Shown piece after piece: positions 45,685-55,200 of a stretch of 64,000 bases of DNA; position 1 is the stretch's first letter, and every line of letters starts with the position of its first letter. The notes under the pieces were generated by a model. The model had not been told where the DNA came from and did not search any database. It saw only the letters and a program-made list of their open reading frames with translations. The translations under genes were made by a program, and so were the position numbers. The stretch covers positions 434,001 to 498,000 of the forward strand of contig NZ_CP099397.1 in assembly GCF_021495345.1 (NCBI RefSeq). The letters run 5' to 3'. This stretch comes from Pseudomonas hydrolytica (GTDB lineage: Bacteria > Pseudomonadota > Gammaproteobacteria > Pseudomonadales > Pseudomonadaceae).

Positions 45685-46218
45685 ATGTCCGTGCAGACTC
45701 CTTTCCAGATTCTCCTCGAGATCGACCAGCGTTGTCGCGCCCTGGCGGCCGGCTTGCCGTCGCAACAGGCGGCGGTGCAGACCTGGAGCGGTATCGGTTT
45801 TCGCATGGGCGAGCGACTGTTCGTCGCTCCCATGGGGGAGGTGGGCGAAGTCCTGCACGAGCCGCGTTACACCCTGCTGCCGGGTGTGAAAAGCTGGGTC
45901 AAGGGGGTGGCCAACGTGCGTGGCCGCCTGTTGCCGGTGATGGACCTGTGCGGGTTCTTCGGCAATGAACTGTCGCCGCTGCGCAAGCTGCGGCGGGTGC
46001 TGGTGGTCGACCACCAGGAAATCTTCGCCGGCCTCACGGTCGACGAGGTTTTCGGTATGCAGCATTTCCCCGTGGATGCCTTTTCAGAACAACTGCCGCC
46101 CCTCGAGGCGAGCATTGCGCCGTTCATCCACGGTGTCTTTCAGCGGGAACAGCCCTGGTTGGTGTTCAGCCCTCGTGCGCTGGCTACCGATCCGGGCTTT
46201 CTCGATGTGGCTTACTAA
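45685..46218 (+). CDS. pilI: CheW-like adaptor PilI
   Basis: 177 residues. The CheW fold is evident: GIGFRMGERLFVAPMGEVGE, VKGVANVRGRLLPVMDLCGF, VLVVDHQEIFAGLTVDEVFG. PilI links the chemoreceptor PilJ to the kinase ChpA. AAGAAGG precedes the ATG at a normal distance. Confidence 0.95.
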   Translation: MSVQTPFQILLEIDQRCRALAAGLPSQQAAVQTWSGIGFRMGERLFVAPMGEVGEVLHEPRYTLLPGVKSWVKGVANVRGRLLPVMDLCGFFGNELSPLRKLRRVLVVDHQEIFAGLTVDEVFGMQHFPVDAFSEQLPPLEASIAPFIHGVFQREQPWLVFSPRALATDPGFLDVAY

Positions 46219-46231
46219 CAGATTTTCGGTT

Positions 46232-46253
46232 GGGTCGGTTCTGCCGACCCTTT
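46232..46253 (+). terminator. Hairpin between pilI and pilJ (possible partial terminator)
   Basis: GGGTCGG (46232-46238), loop TTCTG, CCGACCC (46244-46250), then TTTGG. The stem is perfect but the T-run is only three bases, so partial termination or an RNA processing/stability element is more likely than full stop. Confidence 0.4.
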
Positions 46254-46302
46254 GGCGTTACATGGGAACCGTAGTGCGGTCGGTCCAGGCGGGGGCCAGA
46301 TA

Positions 46303-48339
46303 ATGAAAAAACTCAATGCAGGCAATTTGTTGGCGGGGGCGCGCAGCAGTACGCTGATTGCAGCGCTGTTCGTCGTGCTCATCGTTTCCATCGTGTTGTT
46401 GTTCGCGAACTTCGCCTACATCAACACCCAGTCCAGCTACGATACCGAGTACATCAGCCACTCCGGTGAGCTGCGCGTACTGTCCCAGCGTATCGCCAAG
46501 GACGCCACCGAAGCGGCAGCGGGTACCGCCGCGGCCTTCGGGCTGTTGCGCGAAGCCCGTAACGACTTCCAGCAGCGCTGGGGCTATCTGACCGATGGCG
46601 ATGCCAGCACCGGCCTGCCGCCGGCGCCGGCAGCCGTGCAGGCGCAGATGGCTGCGGTGCAGCAGGACTGGGATGCGCTGCGGCAGAACACCGACGCCAT
46701 TCTTGCCAGTGAGCAGACCGTACTGTCTCTGCACCAGGTAGCCGCCACCCTGGCGGAAACCATTCCGCAGCTGCAGGTCGAGTACGAAGAGGTGGTCGAC
46801 ATCCTGCTGGAGAGTGGTGCACCGGCAGCCCAGGTTTCCGTGGCCCAGCGTCAGTCGCTGCTGGCCGAACGTATTCTCGGCTCGGTGAACAAGGTACTGG
46901 CCGGTGACGAAGACTCGGTCCAGGCCGCCGACATGTTCGGTCGCGACGCCAGCCTGTTCGGCCGCGTACTGGCCGCCATGCTCGAAGGCAATGCGGCGAT
47001 GGAAATCAGCCAGGTGACCGACGAGGAAGCCCTCGAGCGTCTGGCGGAGATTTCCGAGCTGTTCGAATTCGTATCCGGTTCGGTGGACGAGATTCTCGAA
47101 ACCTCGCCGGAACTGTTCCAGGTGCGTGAATCGGCGAACGCGATCTTTACCGTGTCGCAGACCCTGCTGGACAAGGCCTCGCAACTGGCTACCGGTTTTG
47201 ACGACCTGGCCTCGGGGCGTGCCCTCAATACCCTGTTCGGCTACCTGCTGGGCGCCCTGGCGCTGGGCTCGATCATTCTCATCGGTCTGGTGATGGTGCG
47301 TGAGACCAACCGTCGTCTGGCCGAAACCGCCGAGAAGAACGAACGTAACCAGGCGGCGATTCTGCGTCTGCTCGACGAAATCGCCGACCTCGCCGACGGT
47401 GACCTGACCGTGGCCGCGACGGTAACCGAAGACTTCACCGGTGCCATCGCCGACTCCATCAACTACTCCATCGACCAGCTGCGCGACCTGGTGGCCACCA
47501 TCAACCTGACCGCCGTTCAGGTAGCCGGTGCGGCCCAGGAAACCCAGGCCACGGCGATGCACCTGGCCGAGGCTTCCGAGCACCAGGCGCAGGAAATTGC
47601 CGGTGCCTCCGCGGCGATCAACGAAATGGCCGTGTCGATTGACCAGGTATCGGCGAACGCCTCGGAATCTTCCGCGGTAGCGGAACGTTCCGTAGCGATC
47701 GCCAACAAGGGCAACGAAGTCGTACACAACACCATCACCGGCATGGACAACATCCGTGAGCAGATTCAGGACACCTCGAAGCGGATCAAACGCCTCGGTG
47801 AATCGTCCCAGGAGATCGGTGACATCGTTAGCCTGATTAACGACATTGCCGACCAGACCAACATCCTCGCACTGAACGCCGCGATCCAGGCGTCCATGGC
47901 CGGTGATGCGGGCCGCGGCTTCGCCGTGGTAGCGGACGAAGTACAACGCCTCGCGGAACGTTCCTCGGCGGCGACCAAGCAGATCGAGGCGCTGGTAAAG
48001 ACCATTCAAACCGACACCAACGAAGCCGTTATCTCCATGGAGCAGACGACTTCCGAAGTGGTGCGCGGTGCCCGCCTGGCGCAGGACGCCGGTGTGGCAC
48101 TGGAAGAGATCGAGAAGGTATCGAAGACCCTCGCGGCCCTCATCCAGAACATTTCCAACGCCGCACGTCAGCAGGCCTCTTCGGCCGGCCATATTTCCAA
48201 CACCATGAATGTAATCCAGGAAATCACCTCGCAGACGTCCTCGGGTACCACCGCCACCGCCAAGAGCATTGGTAACCTGGCCAAGATGGCCAGTGAGATG
48301 CGCAAGTCGGTGTCCGGCTTTACCCTCCCGGACGCCTGA
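46303..48339 (+). CDS. pilJ: Type IV pilus chemoreceptor PilJ
   Basis: 678 residues, near the P. aeruginosa length. TM1 about 17-38 ([20 protein letters not shown]), a periplasmic PilJ-type sensory domain, TM2 about 311-332 ([18 protein letters not shown]), HAMP, then a methyl-accepting signalling domain with the hairpin-tip region [20 protein letters not shown] and [18 protein letters not shown]. It senses pilus or surface signals and controls ChpA. ATG 46303 was chosen over 46252 because [19 protein letters not shown] fits the family start. Confidence 0.96.
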   Translation: MKKLNAGNLLAGARSSTLIAALFVVLIVSIVLLFANFAYINTQSSYDTEYISHSGELRVLSQRIAKDATEAAAGTAAAFGLLREARNDFQQRWGYLTDGDASTGLPPAPAAVQAQMAAVQQDWDALRQNTDAILASEQTVLSLHQVAATLAETIPQLQVEYEEVVDILLESGAPAAQVSVAQRQSLLAERILGSVNKVLAGDEDSVQAADMFGRDASLFGRVLAAMLEGNAAMEISQVTDEEALERLAEISELFEFVSGSVDEILETSPELFQVRESANAIFTVSQTLLDKASQLATGFDDLASGRALNTLFGYLLGALALGSIILIGLVMVRETNRRLAETAEKNERNQAAILRLLDEIADLADGDLTVAATVTEDFTGAIADSINYSIDQLRDLVATINLTAVQVAGAAQETQATAMHLAEASEHQAQEIAGASAAINEMAVSIDQVSANASESSAVAERSVAIANKGNEVVHNTITGMDNIREQIQDTSKRIKRLGESSQEIGDIVSLINDIADQTNILALNAAIQASMAGDAGRGFAVVADEVQRLAERSSAATKQIEALVKTIQTDTNEAVISMEQTTSEVVRGARLAQDAGVALEEIEKVSKTLAALIQNISNAARQQASSAGHISNTMNVIQEITSQTSSGTTATAKSIGNLAKMASEMRKSVSGFTLPDA

Positions 48340-48340
48340 T

Positions 48341-48384
48341 AAAGGAGTGCGCTGGCTGCCGGCAGTCAGCGCAACACAGCCATG
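48341..48384 (+). promoter_or_regulatory. Shine-Dalgarno, hairpin and start of pilK
   Basis: AAAGGAG (48341-48347) lies directly after the pilJ stop. A stem TGCGCTGGCTGCC (48348-48360) pairs with GGCAGTCAGCGCA (48361-48373) with almost no loop, then eight bases to ATG 48382. If the hairpin forms, the ribosome-binding site is brought next to the ATG. A CTG at 48352 with ideal linear spacing is an alternative start. Confidence 0.5.
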
Positions 48385-49260
48385 ACCCAGGGCGAAGGTA
48401 TGCAGTCAGCGGGCGTGTGGGCTTTGCGCCCGGTGACCGATATGTCGCAGGCCGATTTCCACGACTGGCAGGCGCTGCTCGAGGCGCGCACCGGCGTGGT
48501 GATCAGCGAGCAGCGGCGCGCCTTCCTGCAGACCAACCTGACCGCGCGCATGCGCGAACTGGGCGTGGCGGATTACGCCAGCTACTACCGCCAGGTAACC
48601 GATGGCCCGCGTGGCGCGGTGGAGTGGTCGACCCTGCTGGACCGTCTGACCGTACAGGAAACCCGCTTCTTCCGCCATCCGCCGTCCTTCGAAGTGCTGT
48701 CGCAGTATCTGCAGGAACGGTTGGCGACTGGTCTGGATAAACCCTGGGAACTGTGGAGCGTGGGTTGCTCCAGTGGTGAAGAACCTTACTCGTTGGCGAT
48801 TCTGGCCGCCGAGGCTCTGCAAGGCACCGAGTCGCCCGAGCATTTCGCGGTGACCGGTACCGATATCAGTCAGGGCGCACTGAGCAAGGCCCGCGAGGGC
48901 TGCTACTCGGCACGGCGTCTGGAGCAGGTGAGCAGTGAGCTGCGCGAGCGCTACTTTTTCGCCCAGGCCGATGGACGTTTCAAGGTGGTACCGAGCCTGG
49001 CGGCGCGCGTGTGCTGCGCCAAGCTCAATGTGCTGGAACTGGCCAAGGCGCCAATGTCCGGCATGGATGTGATTTTCTGTCAGAACTTGCTGATCTATTT
49101 CCGCCGCTGGCGTCGCCGCGACATCCTCAACCGCCTGGCCGAGAGCCTGGCGCCGGGTGGCCTGCTGGTCGTGGGCGTGGGCGAAGTAGCCGGTTGGCAG
49201 CACCCGCAGTTGGTGCCGGTGGCCGACGAGCGAGTTCTGGCGTTTACCCGCAAGGGATAA
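48382..49260 (+). CDS. pilK: CheR-type methyltransferase PilK
   Basis: 292 residues. An N-terminal helical CheR domain (ALLEARTGVVISEQRRAFLQ, RLTVQETRFFRHPPSFE) is followed by a SAM-binding domain (ELWSVGCSSGEEPYSLAILA, VTGTDISQGALSKAREG, IFCQNLLIYF). It methylates PilJ. The start codon is uncertain: ATG 48382 sits past a hairpin, while ATG 48400 has GGGCGAAGG in front and would remove six residues. Confidence 0.93.
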   Translation: MTQGEGMQSAGVWALRPVTDMSQADFHDWQALLEARTGVVISEQRRAFLQTNLTARMRELGVADYASYYRQVTDGPRGAVEWSTLLDRLTVQETRFFRHPPSFEVLSQYLQERLATGLDKPWELWSVGCSSGEEPYSLAILAAEALQGTESPEHFAVTGTDISQGALSKAREGCYSARRLEQVSSELRERYFFAQADGRFKVVPSLAARVCCAKLNVLELAKAPMSGMDVIFCQNLLIYFRRWRRRDILNRLAESLAPGGLLVVGVGEVAGWQHPQLVPVADERVLAFTRKG

Positions 49261-49270
49261 GGCCAAGTTT

Positions 49271-52200
49271 ATGAGTGGAGTGGCTATGGGTGATCGGCAT
49301 GATTATGTCGCCCTGGAGTGGGTCAAAGGCGAGATAGGGGAAACCCTGAAGCAGGCGCGGCAGGCCCTGGAGGCGTTCGTCGAGAACCCGCAGGACCCCA
49401 CGCGCATGCGTTTCTGCCTGACCTACGTGCACCAGGTTCACGGCACCTTGCAGATGGTCGAGTTCTACGGCGCCGCATTGCTCGCCGAGGAAATGGAGCA
49501 ACTGGCCAAGGCGTTGATGGAAGGTCGCGTGGCCAACCAGGGCGAAGCCCTGGAAGTGCTGATGCAGGCCATCCTGCAGTTGCCGGTGTACCTCGACCGC
49601 ATCCAGACCGCCCGCCGCGACCTGCCCATGGTGGTGTTGCCGCTGCTCAACGACCTGCGCGCCGCCCGCGGCGAGAAGCTGCTGTCGGAAACCAGCCTGT
49701 TCTCCCCGGACATGTCCGCGCGCCTGCCCGCGCTGCCCTCGGACAGCCTGGCGCGCCTGCGCACCGCCGAATTGCCGGTGCTGCTGCGCAAGCTGCGGCA
49801 GATGCTGCAGATGGCACTGGTCGGCGTGATCCGCAATCAGGATCTGGCCACCAACCTCGGCTACATGGCGCGTGTTTTCGCACGCCTGGAAACCCTGTGC
49901 AAGGACGCTCCGCTGGGCAGCCTGTGGCAGATCGCCTCCGGTATGGTCGAAGGCCTGGCCAACGGCAGCGTGGTCAACGGCACCTCCGTGCGCACCCTGC
50001 TGCGTCAGGTCGACAAGGAACTCAAGCGCCTGGTCGAACAGGGCGCCGATGGCATCAACCAGTCTGCGCCGGATGAACTGACCAAGAACCTGCTGTTCTA
50101 CGTGGCCAAGGCGCCGGCGCAGTCGCCGCGTATCCGCGCCCTCAAGGAACAGTACCGTCTCGACGAAGCGCTGCCGGACACCGAAGTGGTGGACGAAGAG
50201 CGTGCCCGTCTGGCCGGCCCCGACCGCGACGCCATGCGCTCGGTGGTCGCCGCGCTGTGCGAGGAGCTGGTACGGGTCAAGGACAGCCTGGACCTGTTCG
50301 TGCGCAGCGATCGCAGCCAACCCGGCGAGCTGGACGCCCTGCTGGCGCCGCTCAAGCAGATCGCCGATACCCTGGCGGTGCTGGGCTTCGGTCAGCCGCG
50401 CAAGGTCATCCTCGATCAGATCGACGTGGTCCACAGCCTGTCCCTGGGTCAGCGCGAGCCCAACGACGCGGTGCTGATGGACGTCGCCGGTGCGCTGCTC
50501 TACGTCGAGGCGACCCTGGCCGGTATGGTCGGTCCGAGCGACGACAGCCAGAACGAACAGAGCCACCTGCCGACCACCGACGTGGCGCAGATCCACCAGC
50601 TGGTGATCAAGGAAGCGCGCAATGGCCTGGAGCAGGCCAAGGACGCGATCATCGAGTTCATTGCCTCGCAGTGGAACCACGAGCACCTGGCGCGCGTACC
50701 CGAGCTGCTGACTCAGGTCCGTGGCGGCCTGGCGATGATTCCGCTGCAGCGCGCTGCCGACCTGCTCAACGCCTGCAACCGCTATATCCAGGAACAGCTG
50801 CTGGCGCGCAAGGCCGTGCCCAACTGGCAGAGCCTGGACACCCTGGCCGATGCCATCACCAGCGTCGAGTACTACCTCGAGCGTCTGGCCGAAGACCATG
50901 GCACCCAGGGCGATCTGATTCTCGACGTGGCCGAGGAGAGCCTGGAGGCCCTGGGTTACCCGCTCAAGGAGAAGCCTTCGATCCTCGACCGCGTCGAACC
51001 GCAGGCAGAACCCCTGGCACCGCTGGCCGACCCGCTACAGGAGATCGAGCTGCTGAGTGCCGAGGACGAGCATCTCGAAGAGCCCCTCGCCGAGATCGAG
51101 CCGCTGGCCTTTGAGCCGGGCGAGACGTCCGGCGAAGCCGTTGCCGATCTCGCACTGCCCGATGCCGAGCCCGAACTGCCGGCCGCCAGCGAGACGGCCG
51201 ATACCTTCACCTTCGAGCTGGAAGAGCTCGAGGAGCTGCCGGCGCTGCAGGCTGAGGAGAGCGTTGCCGCGCCCTTGCTCGATGCCGAGTCCGAGCCTGC
51301 GCTGGAACTCGAAGAACTGAGCCTGGATCAGCTGGCTGCAACGCCACAGTGGGACGAGCTTGAGCTGGCGGAGCTGGAATTGCCGGAAGTCGAACTGCCC
51401 AGCGCCCCCGAGCCCGAGGTCGAGGCGCCGGCCGCAGAGAAGCCGCTGTCGATGGCCGATGTGATGGCCGCGCCGGTGCAGGCGATCAACCCGCCTGCCG
51501 CCGATGTGCCGCCGAGCCTGCTGCCGCCGCCGGCGGACGAAGAGCCGGTGGATGAAGAGCTGCTGGAAGTCTTTATCGAAGAAGTTGGCGAGGTGCTGGA
51601 AACCATCGCCGAATACCTGCCGCAGTGGCAGGCCGATACCGACAACAAGGATGCGCTGATCGAAGTCCGTCGCGCCTTCCACACCCTCAAGGGCAGCGGG
51701 CGCATGGTGCGTGCGCTGATCATCGGCGAGCTGGCCTGGTCCATCGAGAACCTGCTCAATCGCGTGCTGGATCGCAGCATCGCTGCAAGCGAGCCGGTGC
51801 AGCAGGTGGTGCTCGACGTGGTGGCGTTGATGCCGGCGCTGGTCGAAGAGTTCGCCGCCAAGGCGCAGCGCCAGCGCGACGACGTCGACCTGTTGGCCGC
51901 CACCGCGCATGCCTTGGCCAAGGGCCTGACGCCCCCAAAATCTGACGCCCCGGCCGCCGAGCAGGTAGCCGAGCCCGCGGGCGTTGCCGAGGCTACCGCT
52001 GCCGTCGAGGAGGGCGAAAGCCTCGTCGACGAACTCACCGACGTCGGGCTTCACGGGGGTGAGACCCTCGATGGCGAATCCCTCGAGGGTGAGCCCCTCG
52101 ACCCGCAGTTGCTGGAGATCTTCCGCAACGAAGCGGAAACCCATCTGGACACCCTGGTGGGCTTTCTCGCCGACTGCGCGCAGGAATTGCCGCAACCGGT

Positions 52201-55200
52201 GACCGATGACCTGCAGCGCGCCCTGCATACGCTCAAGGGCAGCGCTTACATGGCCGGCATCCTGCCGGTGGCGGAAATTGCCGCGCCGCTGGAGAAGCTG
52301 GTCAAGGAGTTCAAGACCAACCTGATTCAGGTGGACCTGTCCGCTGCCGAGCTGCTCAGCAGCGCCGAGCGGCTGTTCCGCGCCGGTCTGGAGAATCTGG
52401 AAAGCCAGCCATTGGCTGCCATCCCCGGCGCCAGCGAGTTTCTCGCCCGCGTCCAAGCGCTGCATCAGGAGCGGCTCGCCAACCTCGAAGACGAGCGCAT
52501 GGCGCAGCACGGCGAAAGCCGTGACCCGCAACTGATCAGCATCTTCCTCGCCGAAGGCATGGATATCCTGCTGGACGCCGAGGACCTGCTGCGCAAATGG
52601 CGCGAGCATCCGTCCGAGCGCCAGGAACTGTCCGCGCTGCTGGAGGAACTGACTACCCTCGGCCGTGGCGCCGAGATGGCCGAGCTGCCGCAGATCGACG
52701 AGCTGTGCGAGGCTCTGCTGGACCTCTACGGCGCCGTCGAAGAGGGCAGTCTGGCGGTCAGCGAGCGCTTCTTCGACGAGGCGGAAAAGGCCCATGAAGC
52801 GCTGATCGGCATGATGGATCAGGTCGCTGCCGCGCTGCAGGTCAGCGCCCAGCCCGAGCGCGTTCAGGCGCTGCGCGACCTGCTTGCCGAAGCCATCGAC
52901 CCGGCGACCCTGGCGTTGCTTGCCCCTGGCTCGGAAGGCTTCGAGGTCATCGAGCTGGACCAGGCCACCGCCGCGCTGGAGCACAGCGAGGCGATGCCGG
53001 AGGCGCAGGAGCCGACGCTGGAGCTTGTCTCGTTCGAGCAGGCGCAGGACAGCATTGCCGAGCCCGAGCCCGAGCCCGAGCTGGAAGCGGGTTTCGATCC
53101 CGTCGAGTCCGACCTCGATGAGGAAATGGTGGAAATCTTCCTCGAAGAGGCGGTGGATATCCTCGAGAGCGCCGGCCAGGCCCTGGAGCGCTGGCTAGGC
53201 GAGCCCGACAACACCTTGCCGCTGTCGTCGCTGCAGCGCGACCTGCACACCCTCAAGGGCGGTGCGCGGATGGCGGCGATTCGTCCGATCGGCGATCTCG
53301 GGCACGAGCTGGAGTCGCTTTACGAAGGGCTGGTCGACCGTCGTTACAACTATTCTGCTGCGCTGGGTGACCTGCTGCAGCGTAGCCATGACCGCCTGGC
53401 GCAGATGCTCGATCAGTTGCAGGCGCGTCAGCCACTGGTTTCCGGTGATGACCTGATTCAACAGATCCGCACGTTCCGTCAGGGCGGTTCGGCCGCCGTG
53501 GTCGAGCCTGTTCACGAAGCGCCAGCGGCGCCGGCGGTTGTCGAGCTGGACGAGTTCGAAGTAGAAGAGCTGCCACCTCTGGCTCTGGTCGAGGATGAAG
53601 ACGTACTCGACGAGATTGCCGAGGTGCCGCTCGACGACGAGCCGACGCCAGCCGAGCCTGTTGCGGAGCTGCCGCTTGACGCATGGGTGGTGGAAGAACT
53701 GCCAGCGCTGGAGGACGCTTCCGTCGAACCCGAACCCGAACCCGAACCCGAACCCGAACCCGAACCCGAACCCGAACCCGAACCCGAGCCCGAGCCCGAG
53801 CCTGCGGCGCCGGCCAGCTGGCACGAGGAGCGCGACCCGGAGCTGGTGGAGATCTTCCTCGAGGAAGGTTTCGACATCATCGACAGCGCCGGCGGTGCCC
53901 TGCAGCGCTGGATGGCCGACGTCGACAACAGCCTGGAGCTGGAAGCCCTGCAGCGTGACCTGCACACCCTCAAGGGTGGTGCGCGCATGGCCGAGATTCG
54001 CGAGATCGGTGATCTGGCGCACGAACTGGAGTTCCTCTACGAAGGCCTCTGCGGCGGTCGCCTGCGCGCCAGCCCCGAGCTGTTCGCCCTGCTGCAGACC
54101 TGCCACGACCGCCTGGCTGAGATGCTCGATGCCGTGCGCGGCCAGCGCGCGGTGCCCTCCGGCGATGCGCTGATCGAGACCATCAAGCGTTTCCGCGCCA
54201 ACCCCGACGAGCAACTGAGCATGCCTTCGGCCGTGCAGCTGAAGGCCGTGGTCGAGAGCGACGACGCGGAAGAGGCCGACAGCGATATCCTCGATATCTT
54301 CCTCGAGGAGGGCGACGACCTGCTCGAGGCGATGGAAGCCGCCATGGGCCGCTGGGAAGCTCAGCGCGACGATAGCGCGGCGGTCGATGAAATGCTGCGC
54401 ATCCTGCACACCCTCAAGGGCGGGGCGCGACTGGCCGGGCAGAAGCGCCTGGGCGACATGAGCCATGACCTGGAGCAGCACCTGAGCGAAGCGCTGCAAC
54501 AGGGCGCTCCCTGGCCGGAAAGCCTGTTCCTCGACGTGCAGTCCGGCTTCGAGGGCCTGCAGAAGGAGCTCGATCAGCTGCGTCAGCGTCTGAGCACCAG
54601 CCTCAACGAAGCGGCGCCAGCGCCTGAGCTGCCCGTCGAGCCGCAGCCGGCAACGATGCCGACATTGGTCAACCCGATCATCGCGGCCAGCGAACAGCCT
54701 GCCCAGGTACAGTCGCCCAAGGTGTTGCCGTTCGTACGGCGCGCCGAAGAGGCGGCTGCCGAGGCCGCGTCCCGTCGTGCTCCGCAGGAGCTGGTCAAGG
54801 TTCCGGCCGAGCTGCTCGAAGGCCTGGTCAACCTGGCGGGTGAAACCTCGATCTTCCGGGGCCGCGTCGAACAGCAGGTCAGCGACGTCAGCTTCACCCT
54901 GAGCGAGATGGAAGCCACCATCGACCGGGTGCGCGATCAGCTGCGCCGCCTCGATACCGAGACCCAGGCGCAGATCCTCAGCCGCTATCAGGCCGAGGCC
55001 GAGCGCGCCGGCTATGAGGACTTCGACCCGCTGGAAATGGACCGCCATTCGCAACTGCAGCAGCTGTCGCGCGCGCTGTTCGAATCGGCTTCCGACTTGC
55101 TCGACCTGAAGGAAACCCTGGCGGCGAAGAACCGCGATGCCGAGACCCTGCTGCTGCAACAGGCGCGGGTCAACACCGAGCTGCAGGAAGGCCTGATGCG

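Noticed and set aside
53726..53803. Tandem repeat considered as a CRISPR or minisatellite array.
   Set aside because: Units are 6 bp, contiguous, in frame and within chpA coding sequence; there are no spacers.
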